In this document: positions 8,881 to 17,307 of the stretch, piece after piece
Layout: every line of letters begins with the position of its first letter
Numbering within the stretch: the stretch's first letter is position 1
Assembly: GCA_028101545.1 (NCBI GenBank)
Contig: JAOHKZ010000003.1
Location: 1 to 64,000, forward strand
Reading direction: 5' to 3'
Source of the DNA: Opitutales bacterium
GTDB taxonomy: Bacteria; Verrucomicrobiota; Verrucomicrobiia; Opitutales; Seribacteraceae
DNA: 64,000 nt
The notes under the pieces: model-generated
The model's input: the letters and a program-made list of their open reading frames with translations, nothing else
The model's database searches: none
Told to the model about the DNA's origin: nothing
Position numbers and translations under genes: made by a program

Positions 8881-9183
8881 ATGCTTATTTTATCTAGAAA
8901 AGTCGATCAAGGAATAAGAATTGGGGATGAGATTGAAATATCAATTACTAAGATAGAAGGAGATTCTGTCAAAATTGGTATTTCGGCTCCTCGTTCTATT
9001 TCTATATTAAGGCGTGAAATTCTTGAAGAAATGCAGGATTCTAATATCGCGGCTGCTGTCTCATCTGTGCCTAGTAAGACTAGTTTAAAAAGCACTCTTG
9101 CTGCTGGTTCTGCAAAAAAACTAATTGCTCAAATAAGAGCTAAAAAAGCCGCGTCACAGAAAGGTGAATTACCCCAAAGCTAG
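8881..9183 (+). CDS. csrA: Carbon storage regulator / translational repressor CsrA, C-terminally extended
   Basis: CsrA dimers bind GGA motifs in mRNA leaders and repress or activate translation, including that of flagellin. The first ~55 residues are canonical: [20 protein letters not shown], then [11 protein letters not shown] and RREILEEMQ, including the conserved RNA-binding Arg at the RREI position. Typical CsrA has 60-75 residues; this one has 100. The extra ~40 residues are Ser/Ala/Lys-rich with a basic patch ([13 protein letters not shown]), probably disordered or RNA-contacting. It lies 23 bp after fliW, whose product should antagonise it. The start is fixed by the conserved N-terminus. 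Confidence 0.95.
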   Translation: MLILSRKVDQGIRIGDEIEISITKIEGDSVKIGISAPRSISILRREILEEMQDSNIAAAVSSVPSKTSLKSTLAAGSAKKLIAQIRAKKAASQKGELPQS

Positions 9184-9209
9184 CTGTTAATCTACCAATT
9201 AATTAAATT

Positions 9210-10454
9210 ATGGCTATTTTCAAACCCTTTAGGGCAATTCGTCCGTTAAATAGTTATGTCTCACAAGTCGCATCAAAACCTTATGATGTTTTAGATTCAA
9301 CTGAGGCAAAAGACGAAGCAGCTGGAAATAGTTTGTCTTTCCTTCATATCGTTAAACCAGAGATTGATCTTCCCCTAAATACAGACCCTTATTCGCAAGC
9401 TGTCTACGACAAAGGGAAAGAAAACTTTGATAAATTAAGATCAAACGGAGTTTTTGTACAAGATGAAGCGAAATCCTTTTATATTTATCGACTTACTATG
9501 GATGGTCGAAGCCAGACGGGGGTGGTAGGTTGCTGTTCTTTCGAGGAATATTACAATGGTATAATTAAAAAACATGAATTGACCCGTACAGTAAAAGAAG
9601 ATGATAGGGTTAACCATGTAAAGAGTTTAAATGCTAATGCAGAACCTGTCTTTTTTTCATATCGTGGTAAGGAGTCCATTGATAATTTGGTATCTGAAAA
9701 GACTCTGTCAGAACCTATTTATAATTTTCATGCTGATGATGGAATACAGCATGAATTATGGTTAGTTTCTCAATCTGAAGATGTCAGTATTATAGAGGAA
9801 GCTTTCAAGAAAGTTCCTTATCTTTATGTAGCAGATGGGCATCATAGAACTGCTGCTGCTGCACGTATAGGTCAAAGGAGAAAAGAAGAAAATTCCAGTC
9901 ATACTGGACTTGAAGAGTATAATTATTTCTTAGCTGTTTTATTTCCTGAACATCAACTAAAGATTTTTGATTATAATCGAGTTGTTAAGGATTTTAATGG
10001 TTTATCACCAGAAGATTTCCTGAAGAGATTGGATGATTCGTTCCTTGTAACAAAAATAGATAAAGCTGATTCTAGACCTCGTTCGATTCGTGAGTTCTGT
10101 CTTTACATGGAGAATGGTTGGTATCGGTTATTAGCAAAGGAGGGCTCGTGGGATAATAATGATCCTGTTTCAGATCTTGATGTTACAATTTTGTCTGAGC
10201 AAGTGCTTTCTCCATTGTTAAATATTACTGACTTAAGAAATGATAATCGTATCGATTTTGTTGGCGGTATTAGAGGACTTGTAGAACTTGAGAAAAGGGT
10301 TGATTCCGGAGAAATGAAGGCAGCTTTCGCACTGTACCCTGTGTCTATGGATCAGTTGCTTAATATCGCAGATGCGGGTGAAATTATGCCACCAAAGACT
10401 ACATGGTTCGAACCGAAGTTGAGGAGTGGTTTATTTATTCACGACTTAGAATGA
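9210..10454 (+). CDS. DUF1015 family protein
   Basis: A 414-aa soluble protein of the DUF1015 family. Diagnostic stretches are IFKPFRAIRP at the start, the YVADGHHRTAAAARIG motif near residue 207, and the C-terminal block GGIRGLVELEKRV followed by MPPKTTWFEPKLRSGL. Its length matches the family. The biochemical role is not firmly known; members often sit near serine or phosphoglycerate metabolism genes, and the ADGHHR motif recalls ParB/sulfiredoxin-like nucleotide-binding proteins, but that is only a suggestion. It starts with ATG 26 bp after csrA, so it could be cotranscribed with the flagellar operon, although no functional link is apparent. Confidence 0.85.
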   Translation: MAIFKPFRAIRPLNSYVSQVASKPYDVLDSTEAKDEAAGNSLSFLHIVKPEIDLPLNTDPYSQAVYDKGKENFDKLRSNGVFVQDEAKSFYIYRLTMDGRSQTGVVGCCSFEEYYNGIIKKHELTRTVKEDDRVNHVKSLNANAEPVFFSYRGKESIDNLVSEKTLSEPIYNFHADDGIQHELWLVSQSEDVSIIEEAFKKVPYLYVADGHHRTAAAARIGQRRKEENSSHTGLEEYNYFLAVLFPEHQLKIFDYNRVVKDFNGLSPEDFLKRLDDSFLVTKIDKADSRPRSIREFCLYMENGWYRLLAKEGSWDNNDPVSDLDVTILSEQVLSPLLNITDLRNDNRIDFVGGIRGLVELEKRVDSGEMKAAFALYPVSMDQLLNIADAGEIMPPKTTWFEPKLRSGLFIHDLE

Positions 10455-10507
10455 ATTAGGTTCTCCCTTTGTATTCTTGAGAACACTCATCATTTCAGAT
10501 TTGTGAA

Positions 10508-11614
10508 GTGAATAAAAATCTCTTAATTCTTAGCTCATCAACGGGTGGTGGGCATAATATGAGAGCTAATGCTTTAAAGCAATGGTGGGAAGATTACGGC
10601 GGAAACGCGATTGTCTCACAGCCATTAGAGACAACATCTAACTTGTATAAATTTGGTAGTAATTTCTACAATTTTATTCAAAGGTTTTATCCGGCGCTGC
10701 ATTTATTTTATTTTCATTTTCTTGAAATTGCTAGTTTTCATCGGAATAAGAAAAATATCATCGGAGCAGGTCCATGGCTAAAAGAAATAAAAGATTTTAA
10801 TCCCAAATTGGTCCTTAGTGTTCATGCGCATTTAAATCACGGCTATTTAGATTTGTTACGCGATGAATTGGGTGACTTTTTCAAGTTTGTTATTTATTGC
10901 GGAGAACTTGCTGATAGTAATGGTTTTAGTCGTCATTGGGTAAATCCAGGTGCGGATTACTTTTTGGGGCCGTTTGATGAAACTTGTAAAGCTGCTAGGT
11001 TAAGGAATATGCCCTTACATAAGACTCTAACAGTTGGACCTCTTTTACGAAAAGCGTTTTATCGAAAACCGGGCGAAGATTTTAAAAGTATAACTTTTAA
11101 TAAATATAAGATTTTTTCTGATGTTCCTATTTTTTTATTGGGAACTGGTGCTAATGGTGTCAATAGGCACTTAGATATTTTAAATTCCCTAATAGATTAT
11201 CATGAGAATTTTCAAGTTATTGCATTATGTGGGGCGAATTTAAAAATTTTTACGAAGATTCAGGAGATGAGTAAAAATCTTAAATTTAATGTTATTCCTT
11301 TAAAGACTATCGGAGATAAGGAGATGACTTTGTTTTTAAAAGAAGCAAAGTTTTTATTTGCTCGCCCAGGAGCAGGCACTACCACCGAAGCTTTAATTTG
11401 TGGAACACCTATGATTTTTGATATATCTCGAGGAATAATGCCTCAGGAATTTAATAATTTGAATTTTTGGAAATTGAATTCTTCTAAAATAATCTGTCTT
11501 AAGAAACCAAAAAATATTTTAAAATCTCTTAGTAAACCAATACCTAAAATTAAGATTAAAACGACTAGTTCTCCCAAAGTTCTTCTCGATCATTTAGAAC
11601 TACTCTGTTCATAG
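10508..11614 (+). CDS. GT28 / MGDG-synthase-like glycosyltransferase
   Basis: A 368-aa protein with the two-domain GT-B plan of MurG and monogalactosyldiacylglycerol synthase-type transferases. The N-terminal LSSSTGGGHNMRANAL motif is the glycine-rich acceptor loop of that group. The C-terminal FARPGAGTTTEALICGTPMI block is the donor-nucleotide site, matching the RPG-x(2)-T-x-E-A pattern. A lipid acceptor is therefore likely, and the following gene encodes a possible lipid-binding protein, but substrates cannot be read from sequence. Start is GTG at 10508. It ends 2 bp before the next gene, which in turn overlaps the aminotransferase, so the three form one translational unit. Confidence 0.75.
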   Translation: MNKNLLILSSSTGGGHNMRANALKQWWEDYGGNAIVSQPLETTSNLYKFGSNFYNFIQRFYPALHLFYFHFLEIASFHRNKKNIIGAGPWLKEIKDFNPKLVLSVHAHLNHGYLDLLRDELGDFFKFVIYCGELADSNGFSRHWVNPGADYFLGPFDETCKAARLRNMPLHKTLTVGPLLRKAFYRKPGEDFKSITFNKYKIFSDVPIFLLGTGANGVNRHLDILNSLIDYHENFQVIALCGANLKIFTKIQEMSKNLKFNVIPLKTIGDKEMTLFLKEAKFLFARPGAGTTTEALICGTPMIFDISRGIMPQEFNNLNFWKLNSSKIICLKKPKNILKSLSKPIPKIKIKTTSSPKVLLDHLELLCS

Positions 11615-11616
11615 AT

Positions 11617-12303
11617 ATGAAGGACTTAGGTAATCGAGTAATAGCTTATGCTGCTGCACTTTCAATTCAGGCATTAAGTGTTGAACTTCTTAAAAGAGAA
11701 AAAGTGACAAGAAGGTTAAAGGTCAGACTCTTGAATGATGGTTTAGTTGAAGTTGGTGGCCCAGGCTTATGTTTTAAGGAAACGAAATTGCTTAAGGCAG
11801 TTGCATCTGGCTTTGCTGTACCACAGCTTTTACCCTTGGTTTTAAATTTTAAAAATAGTCTAGAATCAATTTTTATCTTACTTCAAATAAGGAAGTTTTT
11901 CTCAAACAAGGAAGTTAATTTTGATAAAGTTTCTTTGGGATTAATTGCAGGTTTGGCGGGAACCGCAGCTTTTGCAAATCATAATCTTCATTACATTGAA
12001 TTATTAAAGGAGCATAAAGATGAAGTAGTTTTATTTAATGTGGCAAATTCAGGTATTGAGATTTGGTTTTATTTTTCTTCGGACGATTTTTGGACAGTTG
12101 ATTCAGGTGAATTTTCATTGAATCCTACATCTGTTTTTACTTTTAAAGATCTTTCTGTTGCACACGGTGCTATTATTGGTTGGTTTGATCATTTGGCGGG
12201 CCCAGCTATTGGAGATGTTCAAATTTCAGGCAACCTCCCTTTATTGGATAAGGTTGGATATATATCCAGGAAAGTTCAGCAACAAGTGCCCTCTATGTTA
12301 TGA
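11617..12303 (+). CDS. Unknown protein, possible SCP2-like lipid-binding domain
   Basis: I do not recognise this 228-aa protein with certainty. The C-terminal third (from about residue 165, VFTFKDLSVAHGAIIGWFDH, then GDVQISGNLPLLDKVGYIS) resembles the end of sterol-carrier-protein-2 domains, which hold lipids in a hydrophobic tunnel: a TFKD strand, a helix, and a final G-x-L-P-L-L-D-K helix. The N-terminal two thirds contain hydrophobic stretches (around 60-85 and 105-120) without a clear signal peptide. It is sandwiched 2 bp after the glycosyltransferase and overlaps the aminotransferase by 4 bp (ATGA), implying joint function, perhaps presenting a lipid to the transferase. That role is speculation. 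Confidence 0.45.
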   Translation: MKDLGNRVIAYAAALSIQALSVELLKREKVTRRLKVRLLNDGLVEVGGPGLCFKETKLLKAVASGFAVPQLLPLVLNFKNSLESIFILLQIRKFFSNKEVNFDKVSLGLIAGLAGTAAFANHNLHYIELLKEHKDEVVLFNVANSGIEIWFYFSSDDFWTVDSGEFSLNPTSVFTFKDLSVAHGAIIGWFDHLAGPAIGDVQISGNLPLLDKVGYISRKVQQQVPSML

Positions 12304-13535
12304 GTTTAAAACACGATAAGTCCGATAATTTATTTGCTAGAGCTATGAATGTCATCCCCGGTGGCATTTATGGGCATGTGGCACCAGTTGCTGGTCTTCC
12401 CATGCATTTACCAAAGTACATTCAGGAAGCATCAGGTTGTAGATTCATTGATGTTGATGGAAACGAGTGGATCGATTTTATGTGTGGATTTGGTGCTATT
12501 TTGCACGGATATTCAAACCCGGAGATCGACAATTTTGCTAATGTGCAACGCAACAAAGGATCTGTTTTTAATCAACCCAGTCCTGTAATGGTTGAATTGG
12601 CGGAATCATTGACAAGCAAAATTGATTTTGCCGATTGGGCTGTTTTTGCGAAGAACGGTTCCGATTTGACAACATGGGCAATTCGTGTTGCTAGAGAGTA
12701 CACGCAAAGGCCATTTGTCGTGAAAGCAAAAGGTGCTTACCACGGGGTAGATGCTTGGTGTGATCCTGGTTTTGGAGGAAGGATCGATGATGATAGGTCT
12801 AAGATATTAGAGTTCCCCTGGAATGATTTGGATTATCTTAAATCGCTATTAAAAACTTATTCAAAACAAGTATCAGCAATTATTTTAACTCCTTATCATC
12901 ATGCAGCATTTGCTCCATCCATCATGCCGGCAGAAGGTTTTTGGTCTGAGATTGAGAAGGAATGTCAGAAAAATGGTATTATTTTAATCCTTGATGATGT
13001 AAGGGTAGGAGGGAGGTTGAATGATGGTGGTTCGCACAGGTACTTCAATTTTACTCCAGATTTATCTATCTATTCAAAGGCTTTGGGAAATGGATACACA
13101 ATTTCTGCATGTACGGGAAAAAAGTTTTTGATGAATGCTTCGAAAGAAGTTTTTTTGACTGGGAGTTGTTGGAATGATGCTGTAGCAATGTCAGCTGCTT
13201 TAAAGTCCCTTGAAATCTCCCATAGGGATCAAGTGGCCGAATCTATTAAAAATAAGGGTGAATATTTCTGCAAAGGCTTGTGTGCAAGAGCTAAGAAATA
13301 TAATCTGCCTTTATTTATGACAGGACCATCTTCAATGCCTTACCCATGGTTTGAAGGCGATGAAAATTTATTCCGAATTCAAAAATTTTGTAAAATTGCT
13401 GCCGGTAAAGGGTTATATTTTCACCCACACCATAATTGGTTCATTTCGAATTCGCATAGCATAGTGGATCTTGACCTTGCACTAGATCTAGCCGACGAAG
13501 CTATGTGTGAACTAATACAAATTGAGAATTCTTAA
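12300..13535 (+). CDS. Class III aminotransferase (glutamate-1-semialdehyde aminomutase-like)
   Basis: A 411-aa PLP-dependent fold-type I aminotransferase of the GSA-aminomutase branch. Visible features are an N-terminal IPGGIYGHVAPV substrate loop, the GSDLTTWAIRVARE cofactor-phosphate region near residue 120, the GAYHGVDAW segment, an LDDVRVGG motif where the PLP-binding Asp sits, and the Schiff-base Lys in YSKALGNGYTIS. It is unlikely to be haem-pathway HemL, because the context is a glycosyltransferase cassette and several GSA-specific stretches differ. Similar enzymes occur in nonulosonic-acid and surface-sugar clusters. Its start overlaps the preceding gene by ATGA, and its 3' end overlaps the convergent MAF gene by 4 bp. 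Confidence 0.75.
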   Translation: MSLKHDKSDNLFARAMNVIPGGIYGHVAPVAGLPMHLPKYIQEASGCRFIDVDGNEWIDFMCGFGAILHGYSNPEIDNFANVQRNKGSVFNQPSPVMVELAESLTSKIDFADWAVFAKNGSDLTTWAIRVAREYTQRPFVVKAKGAYHGVDAWCDPGFGGRIDDDRSKILEFPWNDLDYLKSLLKTYSKQVSAIILTPYHHAAFAPSIMPAEGFWSEIEKECQKNGIILILDDVRVGGRLNDGGSHRYFNFTPDLSIYSKALGNGYTISACTGKKFLMNASKEVFLTGSCWNDAVAMSAALKSLEISHRDQVAESIKNKGEYFCKGLCARAKKYNLPLFMTGPSSMPYPWFEGDENLFRIQKFCKIAAGKGLYFHPHHNWFISNSHSIVDLDLALDLADEAMCELIQIENS

Positions 13536-13545
13536 TTAAATTTTT
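13520..13545. terminator. Stop-spanning hairpin at the convergent aminotransferase/MAF junction
   Basis: Bases 13520-13526 (AATTGAG) pair with 13531-13537 (CTTAATT) over 7 bp including one G-T wobble, leaving an AATT loop. On the plus strand a TTTTT tract follows at 13541-13545. The hairpin covers both stop codons of the overlapping convergent genes. It is weak and AT-rich, but its position fits a terminator. Confidence 0.4.
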
Positions 13546-15076
13546 CAGTAAAGAATCGCGATAGAAAATCATCCTCAGGATTGCATTCCAATATCGCATC
13601 TTCTAACTTCCAAATAAGGGTTTCAATTTCCTTTGAAAATCCTTTCAACTCTAGAGGCGTCGGCTCTTTCTCTGGAGAAATTATTGGCATTACTGAAAAA
13701 GCAAAATCACCCAATAATTTCGCCTTATCATGGTCCGCTAATGTTTCTCTTAAAAAATTTAGAAGAATTGCATTGTTCTCATTTTCTTGTTTGGGGAAAG
13801 TGTCCCAGATAGAGTCGCAGATTGTCGTTAATTGACAAAGTAATTGATTAAGTCCGAGCCCTCGAAGCGATTTCCGTTTATTTAAGAGAACTAATTCTTC
13901 TGAGTTAAATGGTTTTATAATTTGATTTAATACATTTTTTAATTCTTCAACTTGATCAGGATGAACAAGGGTTGCGCCTTCAAGTTTTGCCCCACGATCA
14001 TTTAAGTTAATTATTGTTTTATTTTCTGAAATTTTACGGCAAAAAGCCGATGTTTCCTGCCAGTCGGATAAAAAAGGTGTTGTTACTGTATCACTAAAAT
14101 TTCCTGGTATTTTATGATAATGAGAAGCAAAAATTTGAACATGAGCTCGATTAGTATTTTTTGCATACCTTTCTTGACCAGCACCTCCTCCAGATAAATC
14201 CATTCCCAATGTTAAAATTGCTGAAGGGTTTAAGAAATTTGCAACCATCAGAGCAGTCAGCCCCGCGTTATTAATCGCAATTACATCTGTTTTGGAAATA
14301 CCTTTTTCGGTTAACCAATCTTCGGTAATAATCCGCCCAGATAAATAGCAACAATTTTTACCCCATTTTTTGGACCAGCTTTCATGTGATTGACTTGATA
14401 AAACAGCAATCCCGGGGGAGTAGCCTTCTTCGCTACATGATTCAAAAGTTTTTTGTGGATCAATACTTACCACAAAATCAGGATTTAAATTGGCACTTCT
14501 TAAAGCCGTTAAACTACTGTCGCTTGCCACAATTATTGGCTTTGGGATACCACTTTTCAAAAAGGGGAGAGTGACATCAAGAGAAGGGCCAGCGCCGACT
14601 ACTACGGCTAAAGATCCTTGTGCAAGACCATTCCACTCAGTTGGTATTCGTTTTGTTAGATACCCTGCCAAATTAACGAATACTTGCCTTTGGCGAAGGT
14701 AACCAGTTTCAGAGCGAGTCCTTCTTGCTCGCATGGTGGAATCAATTTCAGAAATAGTGAGATCAAGTATTTTATTATATTCGCTTGTTGATTCATCAGA
14801 GATTGACTTTGATACCTTAACAGTTGGAGGCGAATCATAATCAAGAAGCATAAAGTTCTCTAATTTTTCTTTTATGACTGAAGCACTTTCTTTTCTGTCA
14901 ATAAAAGTTAGTTCTTTAGGCAAAGGACTGATCGTTTCTTTTTTTGAAGAGAATAATAAAATTCCCATTGAGAATTCTTTTGATAATTCAGAAATTGTCA
15001 GTCGATCGATAGAACCTAATACAATTACAGATTTGGCTCCATCGGAAACTGATTCTGAGAGCCAATCATCAACCAT
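13532..15076 (-). CDS. Motility accessory factor (MAF / DUF115) protein, flagellin glycosylation
   Basis: A 514-aa member of the DUF115 (MptE-like, PF01973) family, whose motility accessory factor branch is required for adding nonulosonic acids to flagellin. The DUF115 core runs from about residue 125 to 330: NLAGYLTKRIPTEW, AVVVGAGPSLDVTLPFL, VASDSSLTALRSANLNPDFVVSIDP and GMDLSGGGAG. No signal peptide or membrane segment is seen, so it acts in the cytosol. It lies back to back with pseB-pseI, which make the matching sugar type, and near the flagellar operon; this supports a flagellin transferase role. ATG 15076 is the only standard start, though the frame is open upstream to 15128. Confidence 0.8.
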   Translation of the reverse strand: MVDDWLSESVSDGAKSVIVLGSIDRLTISELSKEFSMGILLFSSKKETISPLPKELTFIDRKESASVIKEKLENFMLLDYDSPPTVKVSKSISDESTSEYNKILDLTISEIDSTMRARRTRSETGYLRQRQVFVNLAGYLTKRIPTEWNGLAQGSLAVVVGAGPSLDVTLPFLKSGIPKPIIVASDSSLTALRSANLNPDFVVSIDPQKTFESCSEEGYSPGIAVLSSQSHESWSKKWGKNCCYLSGRIITEDWLTEKGISKTDVIAINNAGLTALMVANFLNPSAILTLGMDLSGGGAGQERYAKNTNRAHVQIFASHYHKIPGNFSDTVTTPFLSDWQETSAFCRKISENKTIINLNDRGAKLEGATLVHPDQVEELKNVLNQIIKPFNSEELVLLNKRKSLRGLGLNQLLCQLTTICDSIWDTFPKQENENNAILLNFLRETLADHDKAKLLGDFAFSVMPIISPEKEPTPLELKGFSKEIETLIWKLEDAILECNPEDDFLSRFFTEKFN

Positions 15077-15191
15077 AGAAGGATTGATTAAAGGTAATGC
15101 TAAAATATTCAGAATTGCTGAAATTCATTAAATTTAACTTGCATCTTTCGAATCGACTAAATCTCATAAAGATGTTTAATATGATTATTCT

Positions 15192-16190
15192 ATGCTTAAC
15201 GACAAATCAATTCTTGTAACTGGTGGTACCGGTTCTTTTGGGCAAAAATTTGTTAAGACCGTTTTAGAGAAATACCGTCCGCGGAGAGTTATTGTTTATT
15301 CTCGCGATGAATGGAAGCAGTCGGAGATGCAAAAAGATAAGGATTTCACCCAAGGTCAGGTCAGATTTTTTCTTGGGGATGTTCGAGATAAAGATAGGCT
15401 TTGTTTAGCAATGAGAGGGGTCGATTATGTTGTTCATGCCGCTGCATTAAAGCAAGTTCCAGCTGCCGAATATAATCCCCATGAATTTATTAAGACCAAT
15501 GTGGATGGTGCCACAAATGTGGTAGAGGCATCTCTTCATGCCGGTGTCAAAAAAGTTGTAGCTTTAAGCACAGACAAAGCCGTTAACCCTGTGAATTTAT
15601 ACGGAGCAACAAAATTATGTTCAGACAAAGTCTTTGTTGCAGCAAATAGTTACACAGGAGATGCTGGTACTACCTTTTCTGTTGTTCGCTATGGAAATGT
15701 TGTGGGTAGCCGAGGTAGTGTCGCACCTCTCTTTGCGAATCAAAGAGAATCTGGTACCTTAACAATTACAAACCCAGAAATGACTCGTTTTTTAATTACA
15801 CTTGAAGAGGGTGTTCAATTTGTTTTACAGAGTCTTGAGAACATGGTCGGTGGAGAACTTTTTGTCCCGAAAATCCCTGCTTGTTCAGTTGGAGATATTG
15901 CTAGCATAATTGGTCCAGATTGTCAGTGGAACACAATTGGCTTGAGACCGGGAGAGAAAATGCATGAAATTCTTATTCCAGAGGATGAGTCTAGGAATGT
16001 TTTAGAATTTGATAATCATTATCTTATTCAACCAATTCAATCTTTTTGGGGAAACAAGATTGGAATTTTGGGAGGAGTTTCTTGTTCTGATGGGTTTAAA
16101 TTTGCTAGTAATTGTAATTGTGAAAATTTAAGTAGTGACGATTTAAGAAAATTACTAGTTGATTTTATCCCTCAATCTCAGCCTCATTAA
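15192..16190 (+). CDS. pseB: UDP-N-acetylglucosamine 4,6-dehydratase (inverting), PseB
   Basis: First enzyme of CMP-pseudaminic acid synthesis, converting UDP-GlcNAc to a 4-keto-6-deoxy-L-sugar nucleotide. The 332-aa protein has the NAD(P) Rossmann motif VTGGTGSFGQKFV at residues 8-20, the AALKQVPAAEYNP segment with the PseB-type catalytic Lys near residue 97, and the extended-SDR YGATK motif (Y-x3-K). LRPGEKMHEILIP near the C-terminus also matches PseB/FlaA1. It starts with ATG 115 bp from the divergent MAF gene and is followed after 20 bp by pseI. PseC, PseH, PseG and PseF are not in the window. Confidence 0.92.
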   Translation: MLNDKSILVTGGTGSFGQKFVKTVLEKYRPRRVIVYSRDEWKQSEMQKDKDFTQGQVRFFLGDVRDKDRLCLAMRGVDYVVHAAALKQVPAAEYNPHEFIKTNVDGATNVVEASLHAGVKKVVALSTDKAVNPVNLYGATKLCSDKVFVAANSYTGDAGTTFSVVRYGNVVGSRGSVAPLFANQRESGTLTITNPEMTRFLITLEEGVQFVLQSLENMVGGELFVPKIPACSVGDIASIIGPDCQWNTIGLRPGEKMHEILIPEDESRNVLEFDNHYLIQPIQSFWGNKIGILGGVSCSDGFKFASNCNCENLSSDDLRKLLVDFIPQSQPH

Positions 16191-16210
16191 TTTTCGTTCC
16201 ATCTACAGCG

Positions 16211-17254
16211 ATGGATATTTTAAGTAAAATTTCTGATCTTAAGAATCCTCCTCTTATCGTTGCCGAATTGTCTGGTAATCATGGTGGTGATTTGAGTAAA
16301 GCTTTTCGCCTTGTTGAGTCTGCAATTGAATCGGGTGCAGATGCAATAAAGCTTCAAACTTATAAACCTGATACTATAACGGTAGAAGGAAGAGACGACC
16401 GGTTCCTCTTGAATTCCGGGTTATGGAAAGGCCGTTATTTATACGACTTGTATAAAGAAGCCATGACTCCCTGGGAATGGCATAAGCCCCTTGCTGATAG
16501 GGCCGAAGAATTAGGATCTTTTTTATTTAGTTCTCCATTTGACGAATCTGCCGTTCAATTTTTGGAATCTACATTAGACCCCATTATCCATAAAATTGCA
16601 TCTTTTGAGTTAAATCATTTTCCTCTATTGGAAAAAATTGGTGAGACAAAGAAAGTGGTCTTTGCCAGCGTGGGAGTATCTAACATTGAAGAAATTGATC
16701 AAGCCCTTGAGACTTTGAAAGCATCTGGGTGTCCACAAGTTGTTCTTTTGCATTGTGTAAGTGAGTATCCGGCCGATGCACGAGATTTTAATTTAGCGTC
16801 TATGATCGAATTGAAAAAACGATTTGGAGATTTTGTTGGTCTGTCTGATCATTCGCCTGGTCATACTATTGCTGTTGCATCTACTGCTCTTGGTGCACGG
16901 GTAATTGAGAAACATTTTACTTTGGATCGGAATGATAATTCAATCGACGGGGCTTTTTCGATGCTCCCTAATGAATTTAAGAATTTAGTTGATGAAGTTA
17001 AAACAGCACATATCGCGATGGGGGATTCTCAATTTTATCATTTAAAAAAAGAATTAAAGGGTGCTAATTTTAAACGTTCGATTCTTGTTTCATCATCCAT
17101 AAAAAAAGGCGAAATACTTTCATGTCATAATATAAGAGTTGCACGACCTGGGGATGGGTTATGTCCGAGTTTATGGAGGCATGCTCTTGGTTGTGTAGCT
17201 AAGAAAGATATGGAGGTGGGGTATCCAATATCCCTAAACGATTTTACTGAATAA
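16211..17254 (+). CDS. pseI: Pseudaminic acid synthase PseI (NeuB family)
   Basis: Condenses phosphoenolpyruvate with a 6-deoxy-diacetamido-hexose to give a nonulosonic acid. The TIM-barrel part shows LIVAELSGNHGGDLSKAF at the start, ESGADAIKLQTYKPDTIT near residue 40, an FSSPFDESAVQFLE stretch, and GLSDHSPGHT then VIEKHFTLDR toward its end. The C-terminal antifreeze-like SAF domain begins about residue 285 (FKRSILVSSSIKKGE). The AELS-x-NH and KLQTY-x-PDT motifs resemble PseI more than sialic acid synthase NeuB, and the neighbour pseB agrees. Legionaminic-acid synthase remains possible. The stop codon lies within a hairpin followed by a T-run. Confidence 0.85.
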   Translation: MDILSKISDLKNPPLIVAELSGNHGGDLSKAFRLVESAIESGADAIKLQTYKPDTITVEGRDDRFLLNSGLWKGRYLYDLYKEAMTPWEWHKPLADRAEELGSFLFSSPFDESAVQFLESTLDPIIHKIASFELNHFPLLEKIGETKKVVFASVGVSNIEEIDQALETLKASGCPQVVLLHCVSEYPADARDFNLASMIELKKRFGDFVGLSDHSPGHTIAVASTALGARVIEKHFTLDRNDNSIDGAFSMLPNEFKNLVDEVKTAHIAMGDSQFYHLKKELKGANFKRSILVSSSIKKGEILSCHNIRVARPGDGLCPSLWRHALGCVAKKDMEVGYPISLNDFTE

Positions 17255-17278
17255 AATGCTTTTAGGGACCTAATTTTT
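17231..17278 (+). terminator. Rho-independent terminator of the pseB-pseI operon, overlapping the pseI stop
   Basis: A two-part hairpin: 17231-17238 (TCCCTAAA) pairs with 17261-17268 (TTTAGGGA), and 17241-17246 (ATTTTA) pairs with 17252-17257 (TAAAAT), with a 5-nt apical loop and a small internal loop. TTTTT follows at 17274-17278. The pseI stop codon (17252-17254) is in the inner stem. This is the best terminator-like structure I see in the window. Confidence 0.55.
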
Positions 17279-17307
17279 ACCTTACCTATGGTATAGAAAG
17301 CAATTTC

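Noticed and set aside
10460-10484. GTTCTC/GAGAAC inverted repeat after the DUF1015 gene
   Set aside because: 6-bp arms with a 13-nt loop and no T-run; neither a good terminator nor a clear operator.
12300-13535. Possible HemL (glutamate-1-semialdehyde aminomutase of haem synthesis)
   Set aside because: The PLP site is of the same class, but context is a glycosyltransferase cassette and the PLP-Asp motif reads DDVRVGG rather than the usual DEVxxGFR.
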